From contig DLGQ01000002.1 of NCBI GenBank assembly GCA_002482775.1, positions 1 through 20,857 of the forward strand: a DNA stretch of 20,857 nt, given 5' to 3'. Origin of the DNA: Flavobacteriales bacterium UBA7690 (GTDB lineage Bacteria > Bacteroidota > Bacteroidia > Flavobacteriales_F > PHOS-HE28). Both the position numbers and the translations under genes were made by a program. The notes under the pieces are model-generated. The model was not told the DNA's origin, searched no databases, and saw only the letters and a program-made list of their open reading frames with translations. Positions 13,393 through 20,715 of this stretch are shown here, one piece after another; position 1 is the stretch's first letter; every line of letters begins with the position of its first letter.

Positions 13393-13432
13393 CATGACCA
13401 CATGGGCACATGAGCCAATGTCCACATGCGCA
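13393..13432 (-). repeat. Octamer array F
   Basis: Plus-strand units are catgacca, catgggca, catgagcc, aatgtcca and catgcgca in 8-bp register, the reverse-complement direction of array E. The last unit contains the ATG start codon of the ABC ATPase at 13426. One unit has lost its CATG (aatg). Confidence 0.8.
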
Positions 13433-14058
13433 TAACCCTGGATCGGATCGGCAAACACTTCGGGCGCGAAGTGGTGTTCCAGAACGTGGACCTCGTACTT
13501 GCGTCCGGTAGCCGCACGGCCATACTTGGTCCCAACGGCAGTGGGAAAAGCACGTTGTTGCAGGTGATCGGTGGTGCCATCATCCCCACGCAGGGGAGCA
13601 TCGCGCATCACCTCGGCAACGCGGTGGTGCCGCAGGAAGAAGTCTACCGCCACATCGCCATCGCTGCGCCGTACCTCGGCCTGTACGAAGACCTGAGCCT
13701 GGAGCAGGCCGTTGAGTTCCACGCACGTTTCAAACCCTTGCTGCCTGGCATCGCACCGAAGGACGTGGCGCGCATCGCCTACTTGGAAAAGGCGCTGCAC
13801 AAGCAAGTGCTCCACTTCAGCAGCGGCATGAAACAACGTTTGAAACTGGCGCTCGCCATCCTGAGCGACACCCCGCTCCTGCTCCTGGACGAACCCGCCA
13901 GCAACCTGGACGCCGAAGCCACAACTTGGTACCGGGACCTGCTGCGCCAACACATCGGCCAGCGCACGCTCGTCGTAGCCAGCAACCGGCAAGCAGCGGA
14001 ACATGACCTGTGTACGGGAACGATCGAGATCGGGGAATACAAGAACAGCGGCTCGTAA
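13426..14058 (+). CDS. ABC transporter-like ATP-binding protein
   Basis: A 210-residue stand-alone ABC ATPase. Walker A is at residues 35-43 (GPNGSGKST). The Q-loop region is VVPQEEVYRHIAIAAPY, the signature is the degenerate HFSSGMKQRLKLALA, and Walker B is PLLLLDEPASNLD. The switch (H-loop) position, normally STHD-like, reads VVASNRQAAEHD, so Asn stands where His is expected. That pattern fits the short ABC ATPase commonly found between lpxA and efp in Bacteroidota. No permease gene is adjacent, so the partner is unknown; it resembles CcmA/export-type ATPases in size. The start codon lies in repeat array F, and MRITLDRIGKHFG is a natural ABC N-terminus, so I trust it. Confidence 0.88.
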   Translation: MRITLDRIGKHFGREVVFQNVDLVLASGSRTAILGPNGSGKSTLLQVIGGAIIPTQGSIAHHLGNAVVPQEEVYRHIAIAAPYLGLYEDLSLEQAVEFHARFKPLLPGIAPKDVARIAYLEKALHKQVLHFSSGMKQRLKLALAILSDTPLLLLDEPASNLDAEATTWYRDLLRQHIGQRTLVVASNRQAAEHDLCTGTIEIGEYKNSGS

Positions 14059-14145
14059 CGAAACTGCGAGCGGCCAGTGGACCCGGAACTTGCAGGTCGC
14101 GGTCCGCCTCCTACCGGGACGCGCCGCTCCCAGCGCCCAAAACCC

Positions 14146-14153
14146 TATTTTCG
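14146..14153 (+). promoter_or_regulatory. Possible -7 box (TATTTTCG) for efp
   Basis: It is a seven-of-eight-type match to TAnnTTTG, 26 bases before the efp ATG, in the 121-bp gap after the ABC ATPase. It suggests efp has its own promoter. Confidence 0.4.
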
Positions 14154-14179
14154 CCGCCCGAACTCTGAACTTCCTCCCA

Positions 14180-14743
14180 ATGGCCAGCACTGCCGACATC
14201 AACATCGGATCGTACATCCGCTTCAACAACGACATCTGCCAGATCATGGAATGGCAGCACCGCACGCCGGGCAACCTGCGGGCCTTCTACCAAGGCAAGA
14301 TGCGTGTGTTGCGCAACGGCAAGCTCAACGAGCACCGCTGGCGTTCCGGGGAGACCATCGACGTGTTGCGTGTGGAGATCCACGAGCTGCAATACCTCTA
14401 TCGTGAAGGCGAGAACCTGGTGTGCATGGACCAAACGAGCTTCGAGCAGAAGTACGTGCCCGCCGAGCTCTTCGGTGATGCCATGCGTTTCATGAAAGAA
14501 GAGATGGTGGTGCAGGTGGGCTTCGAGAGCGACGCGCCCATTTTCGCTCGCCCGCCGAAAGTGGTGGAACTGGAAGTGACCTACACCGAGCACGCTGTGA
14601 AAGGCGACACCAGCAACAAGGTGATGAAAGCCGCTACCCTCGCCGGTGGCGCCGAGATCAGCGTACCCAGCTTCGTGGACATCGGCACCGTGGTGCGTGT
14701 GGACACCGAGACCGGCGAGTACATGGACCGCGTGAAGAAGTAA
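14180..14743 (+). CDS. efp: Translation elongation factor P
   Basis: EF-P relieves ribosome stalling at polyproline stretches. The 187-residue protein has the three-domain layout: N-terminal KOW-like domain with loop QHRTPGNLRAFYQGKM, central OB domain (QYLYREGENLVCMDQTSFEQ), and C-terminal OB domain (ELEVTYTEHAVKGDTSNK, VPSFVDIGTVVRVDTETGEY). The tip of the domain I loop reads PGNL, with Asn32 where E. coli has the modified Lys34 and others an Arg. I recall this PGNLRAF form from some other Bacteroidota. I chose the ATG at 14180; the frame is open upstream but the leader is unlike EF-P. Confidence 0.95.
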   Translation: MASTADINIGSYIRFNNDICQIMEWQHRTPGNLRAFYQGKMRVLRNGKLNEHRWRSGETIDVLRVEIHELQYLYREGENLVCMDQTSFEQKYVPAELFGDAMRFMKEEMVVQVGFESDAPIFARPPKVVELEVTYTEHAVKGDTSNKVMKAATLAGGAEISVPSFVDIGTVVRVDTETGEYMDRVKK

Positions 14744-14763
14744 GCGCTGCGACAAGAATGACG

Positions 14764-14791
14764 GGGAGCCCTGCTGCAAAGCGGGGCTTCT
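14764..14791 (+). terminator. Terminator-like hairpin after efp
   Basis: AGCCCTGC (14767-14774) pairs with GCGGGGCT (14781-14788) around the loop TGCAAA, with one G-U pair, extendable by two pairs outward. Only a weak T-containing tail (TCTGCGTT) follows. It lies 20 bases after the efp stop and would end the lipid A/efp transcription unit. Confidence 0.5.
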
Positions 14792-14842
14792 GCGTTCGTG
14801 CATACCCGGACAGTTCAGGTGCACGCCACTAGCTTGCTGAAG

Positions 14843-14874
14843 TTGCGATCCCGGAACTAAATGGACTACTTTCA
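14843..14874 (+). promoter_or_regulatory. Bacteroidota-type promoter for the T9SS cargo cluster
   Basis: TTG at 14843-14845 is followed after exactly 21 bases by TACTTTCA (14867-14874). This is the best -33/-7 pair in the window together with 8484-8515. The -7 box ends only five bases before the ATG at 14880, so the message may be leaderless or nearly so. Confidence 0.5.
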
Positions 14875-14879
14875 AGGTT

Positions 14880-15827
14880 ATGAAACACGTCCTAGCAGGC
14901 TTCCTCTGGTTCAGTGTGATGGTCGGAAAGGCTCAATCGTGGTTTCCCAATGAGGCTGAATGGTACTATCGGTTCATTCCCGCTGGGATCGCTGCTGAGG
15001 GTCATGTACGGATAGCACACGACAGGGACACCACCATCAACGGTGTTCCAAGTCACGCATTGGGGGTCTTCCAAACGCTCGGGAGCGTATGGCCTCCTTA
15101 TGAATACTCCACCCAGCGGTTAACTGACCTGATCGTCACCGAACAGGAGGGCCTGGTGCTTCTATACAATGGTGAGAGCGCGCTTTTCGACACGTTGTAT
15201 CACATGGCCGCCATTCCGGGTGACCACTGGGGATTTCCGGATATGCCGGACTGGATGGATTGCGGTACGGAAAGCTATTGCATGGTAGTGGATACGGGCA
15301 CCGTAGTGATGGACGCCATAACGTTGCGCTGGCTGGCTGTTGATCTACAGTACACATCCTCCGATCTCCCGGGTCTTGAATACAGTAGACCTGACACCAT
15401 AATCGAGCGGATCGGTGGTCTGCATTCCTATTTCTATCCTCAAGATGAATGCAACGCTTCGATGGATGGGAACATCGGCGGGCCTTTGACGTGCTATTTC
15501 GACGCAGACCTCACCTATGGTCCAGGAACGCCAACAGACCTTGCCTGCGCCTATCTGCCGAACTCCGTTCGAGAGGACCGCAGCCTTCCGCTGCGCATCT
15601 TCCCCAACCCGACAAGCGGGATCGTGAATGTTGAACTCTCCTACGGACGGGAGCCGATCCACCTAGAACTGTTTGATGCCATGGGTCGCTCTCAGAAGAT
15701 ATGGCAGCTTCAAAAAGGAACGGAACAGTTGGGCTTGGATCTGAGCACTGCAGCCGAAGGAGGATATCTTCTACGTGCCAGAACAGGAACACGGGTCCTT
15801 ACCGCCCGCATTCTCATCCTGCGCTAA
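14880..15827 (+). CDS. T9SS-sorted secreted protein, paralog 1 of a tandem family
   Basis: A 315-residue protein with a signal peptide (MKHVLAGFLWFSVMVGKAQ, predicted cut after KAQ). A body of about 220 residues has no fold I recognise. The C-terminal type A sorting domain reads LRIFPNPTSGIVNVEL, LFDAMGRSQ, then EGGYLLRARTGTRV. The body shares a clear set of blocks with the genes at 15897 and 18289: QSWFPNEAEWYY, FDTLYHMAAIPGDHWGFP, LRWLAVDLQY, DTIIERIGGLHSYFYP and a C-x-GG-x-L-C-Y motif. These mark a small paralogous family of exported proteins. It is first in the cluster and has its own promoter. Function is unknown. Confidence 0.85.
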   Translation: MKHVLAGFLWFSVMVGKAQSWFPNEAEWYYRFIPAGIAAEGHVRIAHDRDTTINGVPSHALGVFQTLGSVWPPYEYSTQRLTDLIVTEQEGLVLLYNGESALFDTLYHMAAIPGDHWGFPDMPDWMDCGTESYCMVVDTGTVVMDAITLRWLAVDLQYTSSDLPGLEYSRPDTIIERIGGLHSYFYPQDECNASMDGNIGGPLTCYFDADLTYGPGTPTDLACAYLPNSVREDRSLPLRIFPNPTSGIVNVELSYGREPIHLELFDAMGRSQKIWQLQKGTEQLGLDLSTAAEGGYLLRARTGTRVLTARILILR

Positions 15828-15882
15828 ACCTATTCAAACCGAACCGTGGCCTTCTACACGACTGATCTTCTACGGAACGGGG

Positions 15883-15890
15883 TATCTTGT
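15883..15890 (+). promoter_or_regulatory. Possible -7 box (TATCTTGT) before paralog 2
   Basis: A TAnnTTTG-like octamer six bases upstream of the ATG at 15897, echoing the tight spacing at 14880. No -33 TTG is visible at the usual distance. Confidence 0.25.
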
Positions 15891-15896
15891 ATCAAC

Positions 15897-16799
15897 ATGA
15901 GGTCCTACGCCACCTGCCTTTGGTTGCTCTACTCAACGTGTGGTATGTCGCAGTCTTGGTGTGCTCCCGGGGCAAGCTGGCATCATGAATATGCGTACAC
16001 GAGCTGGGGCGATGTAGGCTTCGTGGGAACGCACTGCGCGGGCGATGTACCCTTCGCTGATTCCCTTTGCCAAGAACTGGTGGTCACCGAGCACATCTAC
16101 AGCTATCAGACCAACACGGTATCAACCAGCCAACCGTATAGCTTTTACACCACGACTTCCGGTGCCTTGGTCCATGTCTGGACGGGATCGGAATTCGACA
16201 CCCTCTTCCATTTCGCAGCTGTTCCCGGTGATCATTGGAGGCTACCGATCGACCTGCCTTCCGTTGATGCGCGGATAACGGTATTGGACACCGGACATGT
16301 GATCTTGGATGGAGAGAGCATCCGGTACCAAGCGGTAGACGTGAACTATGAAGATATCGTCTCGGTGAACGACACGATCTTCGAGCGCATCGGGCCGTTG
16401 GAGATGTTCCTCAACATCCCCATTTCCTACCAATTCCTCATCGATGGTGGTCATGGCGGTTTGCGTTGCTACGCGGACGAAGAGATCGATCTAACACGCG
16501 TGGAAGGCCCGTGCGAGATCGCGTTGGGCATCGCACCATTGAACAGGAATGAAGACGTGGCCATCTGGCCGAATCCGACTGCGGACTGGGCCACCTTCAG
16601 CTGCACATGCACAGGGGACGCACACCTGCGCGTGACCGATGCACAAGGACGGGTCGTTACACATCTGCCGATCGCAGCCGAAAGAGGACAGATCGTGTGG
16701 GATACGCGACAAGTGCCTGCGGGGGTCTATACCGTTGAACTTTACAATGCCCACAGGCGATTGGACACCCAGCGCATGGTGGTGCAGCCGACACCATGA
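15897..16799 (+). CDS. T9SS-sorted secreted protein, paralog 2
   Basis: A 300-residue protein. I chose the ATG at 15897 because it begins a signal peptide (MRSYATCLWLLYSTCGMSQS); a GTG at 15846 only adds a polar leader. It shares with its neighbours the mature start QSWCAPGASWHHEY, the block FDTLFHFAAVPGDHWRLP, IRYQAVDVNYED, DTIFERIGPLEMFL and GGLRCYADEEIDL. The sorting domain is VAIWPNPTADWATFSC, VTDAQGRVV, then VPAGVYTVELYN. It is the most diverged of the three copies and lacks the CGTESYC-type cysteine pair seen in paralog 1. Its stop overlaps the next start by ATGA. Confidence 0.82.
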   Translation: MRSYATCLWLLYSTCGMSQSWCAPGASWHHEYAYTSWGDVGFVGTHCAGDVPFADSLCQELVVTEHIYSYQTNTVSTSQPYSFYTTTSGALVHVWTGSEFDTLFHFAAVPGDHWRLPIDLPSVDARITVLDTGHVILDGESIRYQAVDVNYEDIVSVNDTIFERIGPLEMFLNIPISYQFLIDGGHGGLRCYADEEIDLTRVEGPCEIALGIAPLNRNEDVAIWPNPTADWATFSCTCTGDAHLRVTDAQGRVVTHLPIAAERGQIVWDTRQVPAGVYTVELYNAHRRLDTQRMVVQPTP

Positions 16800-18292
16800 T
16801 GCGTACCCTGTACCTGTTGTTGGCCACCGCCTTTGTGGCCAACAACAGCGGGGCACAGACCCCGCTCACGGTAGACACCAACTTCCGGTTCTACTACGGC
16901 CCCGATCTGCTGGACTATTGGGAATCGCAATTCCCCGGAGGGAACTGGCAACCGGGTGTTTCGGATGTTGTTCTACGGCAGGATGGGAACATCATGGTGA
17001 CCGGTCCTGATCTGACCATTCTGGAAGAAACACCATGGGGAGACGGGAAGTCACTTATTCTGGATCCAAATAATGGCAGTGTGCAGCAGTACATTTTGTC
17101 GTGCGCGGGAAGATTGATAGAGATGCCTGAAACAGATCAGTATTTCTCAATTAATCGTCGCCGCAACTACGACTGTTCAATTGACCTCTCCTTTGGTTCT
17201 CCTGATTTCCAGCACAGCGCGACGGAAAGTTGGTTTGTGTTTCCTGACCGTTCAGTTTGGAAAATCGGGTTCTTCCGCATTACCGCGGATGACCCGGACC
17301 GTTATGTCCTGATCAAGGTGGACGAGTGGGGTGAATGGGACCCCTCTTTCACCCCCCGCAAGGGTACTGGAAGTAATCTGGGTGGTAGGGACATCTTCCC
17401 TTTGGCGAACGGCCAATACCTGTTCAACGGCACGTGGGCCACATACGAAGGGCGCCCTTGCGGCCCGCTGATCCGGATCAACGCCGACGGTTCACAGGAT
17501 ACCACGTTCACCTTCCGTGCCTTGATCTCTAACCTGTCTGAGGTGCATGAACAGCCCGATGGCAAGACGATCCTGGGTGGTCAATTCATTCTAGAAGACT
17601 ACTACCCCGATACATTGAACCTACTGCGCGTGAATGTGGACGGGTCCTTAGACCTCACCTTCAACAATTTCAACCATGTCACACTTCGGAGCGAAACACA
17701 TAGTACGGCACGTTTCGCGACGATCAATACGTTGGAACCATTGGATGATGGCCGTTTTGTGATCGGCGGGATCTTCACCCACATCGAAGAAGAACTGCGG
17801 AGTTGCATAGCATGTGTGGATACCGCCGGTAATTTGCTGGATTGTTGGGCGAACGGCGGACTTGTCCCCATGTTCTATACTGCGAGTGGTGCTCCCATCA
17901 TGAATTTGGGTGGGTTCGAACGCCTGCCCAACGGCGAAACCTACCTCTATGGCCGCTACCAAGGGTTCATCGATAGCAATGGGTTGCATCCCGAGCAGTG
18001 CATGATCTCGCGCGTGAACATGCCGGATGTGGGTCTGGTCGATCCACTCAGGCTCGTTACAACAGTGTCACTCATGCCCAACCCAGGAACCGATTTCCTG
18101 GGCATACACCTACCAGGCTCCGTGAACGCCGTGTATGAACTCGCGGATATGACCGGCCGGGTGCTCGGCAGCGGCATGCTGCGCCCGGGCACCACTTCCG
18201 TGGATACCTCCACCCTGCCCAGCGCGGTGTACGTGTTGCATGTGATCGGTGCGAACGGCTTACGCAACACCATCAAATGGATAAAACAATGA
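16796..18292 (+). CDS. T9SS-sorted delta-60-repeat (DUF5122-type) beta-propeller protein
   Basis: A 498-residue secreted protein with a signal peptide (MMRTLYLLLATAFVANNSGAQ) and repeated units of the delta-60 / DUF5122 propeller type. Examples are LIRINADGSQDTTFTF, QPDGKTILGGQF, LLRVNVDGSLDLTFNN and DDGRFVIGGIFT. The C-terminal sorting domain is VSLMPNPGTDFLGIHL, ELADMTGRVLG, then LPSAVYVLHVIG. It is unrelated to the paralogs on either side but overlaps both by four bases (ATGA), so the three genes are probably translated together. Residues about 83-163 (bases about 17041-17280) are encoded in visibly more AT-rich DNA and lack the repeat signature. It is likely surface-exposed or released; ligand unknown. 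Confidence 0.87.
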   Translation: MMRTLYLLLATAFVANNSGAQTPLTVDTNFRFYYGPDLLDYWESQFPGGNWQPGVSDVVLRQDGNIMVTGPDLTILEETPWGDGKSLILDPNNGSVQQYILSCAGRLIEMPETDQYFSINRRRNYDCSIDLSFGSPDFQHSATESWFVFPDRSVWKIGFFRITADDPDRYVLIKVDEWGEWDPSFTPRKGTGSNLGGRDIFPLANGQYLFNGTWATYEGRPCGPLIRINADGSQDTTFTFRALISNLSEVHEQPDGKTILGGQFILEDYYPDTLNLLRVNVDGSLDLTFNNFNHVTLRSETHSTARFATINTLEPLDDGRFVIGGIFTHIEEELRSCIACVDTAGNLLDCWANGGLVPMFYTASGAPIMNLGGFERLPNGETYLYGRYQGFIDSNGLHPEQCMISRVNMPDVGLVDPLRLVTTVSLMPNPGTDFLGIHLPGSVNAVYELADMTGRVLGSGMLRPGTTSVDTSTLPSAVYVLHVIGANGLRNTIKWIKQ

Positions 18293-19203
18293 GGACCGCC
18301 GCCCTTCTTCTAGCGCTGTGTACACTAGCGGCACATGGCCAATCGTGGTTCAATGATGATGCCGAATGGCATTTCGCATACGGCAATTCAGGTGTGGTCA
18401 TCGGCTATGTCCACGGGACGATCGGGGGAGACACCATCTTGGACGGCCAGGAGGCACGCAAGCTCGAACTTCGGCGATTCACCTCGTACATCGGAACCAC
18501 ACAGGTGGAAGAAGAGTGGGTGCAAGACCGGGTGGTGCGCTATGCCGACGACATCGCCTGGGTGTACGTACCGCAACTCGCAGCCTTCGATACGCTGTAC
18601 GCTATGAATGCCGTTCCGGGCGATCGATGGCAGCTGGCCGAATTACCGGATGACGCCCCCCCGTGTGGCCCTGAGAGCTACATGGAGGTGACCGACACCG
18701 GGACGACGATGCAATACGGACCCGAACTGCGCTGGCTGGCCGTGGATGTCCATTACTCCGGCGAATGGCCGCATGGTGTGGTACACGACACCATCGTAGA
18801 GCGGATCGGCACCATGGGCATGTACATTCTGCCACATGACCTGTGCCTTGCGATCCTGGATGGTTCCGAAGGCGGCCGCCCCCTCTGCTACCAGGATGGC
18901 GAAATAGACTACAGGTGGGATCCCGCTACCCCCTGCGACCGGGCGCTTGGCGTAGAGGCAGGCATAGAACGGAACGGTTTGAGACTCCATCCGAACCCCG
19001 CGACGCAGGTGGTCCACATCGAATGGCCGCACGGGTCGCCAGCGCTGATCGAGGTGTATGACGGACAAGGTCGCCTGCAACTCACGCAGACCGTGGCGCG
19101 CGCTGCGGACCCCATTAACATCAGCATGCTCGCCAGCGGGCCAAACCTGCTCCGTGTCCATCACAGGCATGGAGTTCGCTCGTTCCCATTCGTGAAGGAG
19201 TGA
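18289..19203 (+). CDS. T9SS-sorted secreted protein, paralog 3
   Basis: A 304-residue protein with the start placed at 18289. There the ATG overlaps the previous stop (ATGA) and begins the signal peptide MRTAALLLALCTLAAHGQ. It resembles paralog 1 most: QSWFNDDAEWHFAYG, FDTLYAMNAVPGDRWQL, CGPESYMEVTDTGTTM, LRWLAVDVHYSGEWP, DTIVERIGTMGMYILP and GGRPLCYQDGEIDY. The sorting domain is LRLHPNPATQVVHIEW, VYDGQGRLQ, then LLRVHHRHG. Because it is closer to paralog 1 than to its neighbour paralog 2, the cluster may have grown by more than one duplication. It is last in the overlapping set. Confidence 0.84.
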   Translation: MRTAALLLALCTLAAHGQSWFNDDAEWHFAYGNSGVVIGYVHGTIGGDTILDGQEARKLELRRFTSYIGTTQVEEEWVQDRVVRYADDIAWVYVPQLAAFDTLYAMNAVPGDRWQLAELPDDAPPCGPESYMEVTDTGTTMQYGPELRWLAVDVHYSGEWPHGVVHDTIVERIGTMGMYILPHDLCLAILDGSEGGRPLCYQDGEIDYRWDPATPCDRALGVEAGIERNGLRLHPNPATQVVHIEWPHGSPALIEVYDGQGRLQLTQTVARAADPINISMLASGPNLLRVHHRHGVRSFPFVKE

Positions 19204-19244
19204 TCGTGGTCCGTTAACGCGGCGAACGCCTGCGGAGCGCCGGG

Positions 19245-19267
19245 CCACGGTTCCGCTGCATCCGTGG
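19245..19267 (+). terminator. Possible hairpin after the cargo cluster
   Basis: CCACGG (19245-19250) can pair with CCGTGG (19262-19267), 41 bases after the last cargo stop. The stem is short, an alternative GTTCC/GGAAC pairing competes, and no T-run follows, so this is a weak candidate. Confidence 0.25.
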
Positions 19268-19319
19268 AACGGGTCTTGCAAGTACGCCGGAACGGCGATC
19301 CATCCTGCCGCTTACCTTG

Positions 19320-20663
19320 ATGCCGGTCCAGTTGCCCATGCTGTTGCTCACCACGCTTCGTCCTACTAGGATCCTATCCTACATCCGCGCTGTGCGTAGG
19401 ACCCTTCGGGTGAGCACGACCATCGTTGCCGCCCTGGTGATATCCGCCAGTGCGTTCGCACAGCCCGCTGACCGCGAGAATTCCAAGGTCCCGGAGCCGG
19501 ACTGCAGCACCTCCATCGGCTATGCACCTTTGCATCCGGCTGAAGTGCCGATCAAGAAGATCAGGCTGGCCCTCCACGTGTTCCAGAAAGATGATGGGGC
19601 GGACAATTTCCAGGATACACCGGAACACCGCGAGTATTTGCGACTGGTGATCGCAGCGGCGAACAAACGCTTCCGCGCCCTGGGACGATTGAACATGGGA
19701 ACTTCGCCCTACCTCAGCGACGCGCGCGTGGAGATCGTACTGCAGCACATCTACTATCACCCCCACACGGCGGACTGGGATATCCCGAACGCCGATACGG
19801 CGTATGCACGGTATGTGGTGCGCGACGCGGACAGGCTTGGCCTTACCGAAGACACGAAGTACAATGTGCAACATGTGCTGTTGAAGGGGTCCACGTCTCC
19901 CGGCCGTGGTGGGCGGGCATCGGGGATCGGTTCGCAAGGGTGGATCCTGATCCGGGGTTGGTATCCGCACTACTTGGAGAACGGCCCTACCAGCCACACC
20001 TGGGGGATCTACAACCACTTCATCCATGAACTGACCCATTCACTTGGTCTATCGCACAACTTCATGGGCAAGCACGGTGGCTGCGATGTGTGTCCGGACA
20101 ACGACCTGCCGGAAAAGAAATGTCCGCCCGTGGGCACCAGCACCAACTTCCAGGATTACCCGCCCCTGGGTTACGATGCTCCGGATCCCGGGCTCTCCGA
20201 ATGCCAACTGGGCCGTATCCACTATTTCCTGAGCGGCCAGGCGGGCACGATCCACCGTGTCGTGGTCCCGGATCATTGCAACTACCAAGCTGAAGAGACC
20301 ATGACCATCACCGCACCCGACAGGATCTGGACGGACCGCAAGATGTTGAAGGGCGACCTGATCATCGAAGCGGGTGCATCGCTCACGGTGAAGTGCGACG
20401 TGCATATCCCACATGGGGGTGCTGTGCTCGTACGCCCCGGCGGCCGCTTGATCGTGGATGGCGGCAGTTTCACCAACCTCTGCGGCGACACGTGGTCCGG
20501 GATCGAGCTCTGGGGAGTGGCGCCGCCGAAGGAAACCCCGAAGAAGAAAGCCAAGGGGCCGTTGCGCGACGCTTCCATGCAGGGTCAACTGGAGCTTCGG
20601 AACGGCGGTGCCATCGAGCATGCGCCCTGTGCGGTTTCCACGCTTCGTCCACCGATGGAGTAG
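19320..20663 (+). CDS. Secreted metzincin-type zinc metalloprotease, C-terminally short
   Basis: A 447-residue protein from the ATG at 19320. The real start may be later: a GTG at 19392 gives an ideal signal peptide (RRTLRVSTTIVAALVISASA, cut near FAQ), and the TACCTTGA box at 19313 overlaps the ATG. The catalytic site HELTHSLGLSH (first His about residue 236) is a full metzincin HExxHxxGxxH motif. A Cys-rich insert follows (GGCDVCPDNDLPEKKC). From about residue 330 the sequence changes to short beta-strand units (LKGDLIIEAGASLTVKCDV, GGAVLVRPGGRLIVDGG, GQLELRNGGAIEHA), as in a parallel beta-helix. It stops abruptly in that helix without a PNP sorting domain, so it looks truncated. Substrate unknown; its TGA-separated neighbours are on the same strand. 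Confidence 0.8.
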   Translation: MPVQLPMLLLTTLRPTRILSYIRAVRRTLRVSTTIVAALVISASAFAQPADRENSKVPEPDCSTSIGYAPLHPAEVPIKKIRLALHVFQKDDGADNFQDTPEHREYLRLVIAAANKRFRALGRLNMGTSPYLSDARVEIVLQHIYYHPHTADWDIPNADTAYARYVVRDADRLGLTEDTKYNVQHVLLKGSTSPGRGGRASGIGSQGWILIRGWYPHYLENGPTSHTWGIYNHFIHELTHSLGLSHNFMGKHGGCDVCPDNDLPEKKCPPVGTSTNFQDYPPLGYDAPDPGLSECQLGRIHYFLSGQAGTIHRVVVPDHCNYQAEETMTITAPDRIWTDRKMLKGDLIIEAGASLTVKCDVHIPHGGAVLVRPGGRLIVDGGSFTNLCGDTWSGIELWGVAPPKETPKKKAKGPLRDASMQGQLELRNGGAIEHAPCAVSTLRPPME

Positions 20664-20699
20664 CGGCTTTCGGCCACACCACGTCCCGAACTTCGCGGT

Positions 20700-20707
20700 T
20701 ACCTTTG
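20700..20707 (+). promoter_or_regulatory. -7 box (TACCTTTG) for the second LpxD-like gene
   Basis: An exact match to the Bacteroidota TAnnTTTG consensus, ending eight bases before the ATG at 20716. No clear -33 TTG is seen in the 52-bp gap or the end of the previous gene. Confidence 0.45.
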
Positions 20708-20715
20708 GCCATCGC

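Larger units (their letters stand above)
13207..13432. mobile_element. Candidate gene-less element bounded by inward-facing octamer arrays
   Basis: The entire gap between lpxA and the ABC ATPase is enclosed by array E (13207-13246) and, in opposite orientation, array F (13393-13432). An internal partial copy sits at 13296-13311. Within it two imperfect direct repeats begin with catggaatgcc (13239-13270 and 13304-13336) and both end in gcttcat. No gene is supported inside. The architecture matches the elements at 1092-1864 and 3587-3784. Confidence 0.4.
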
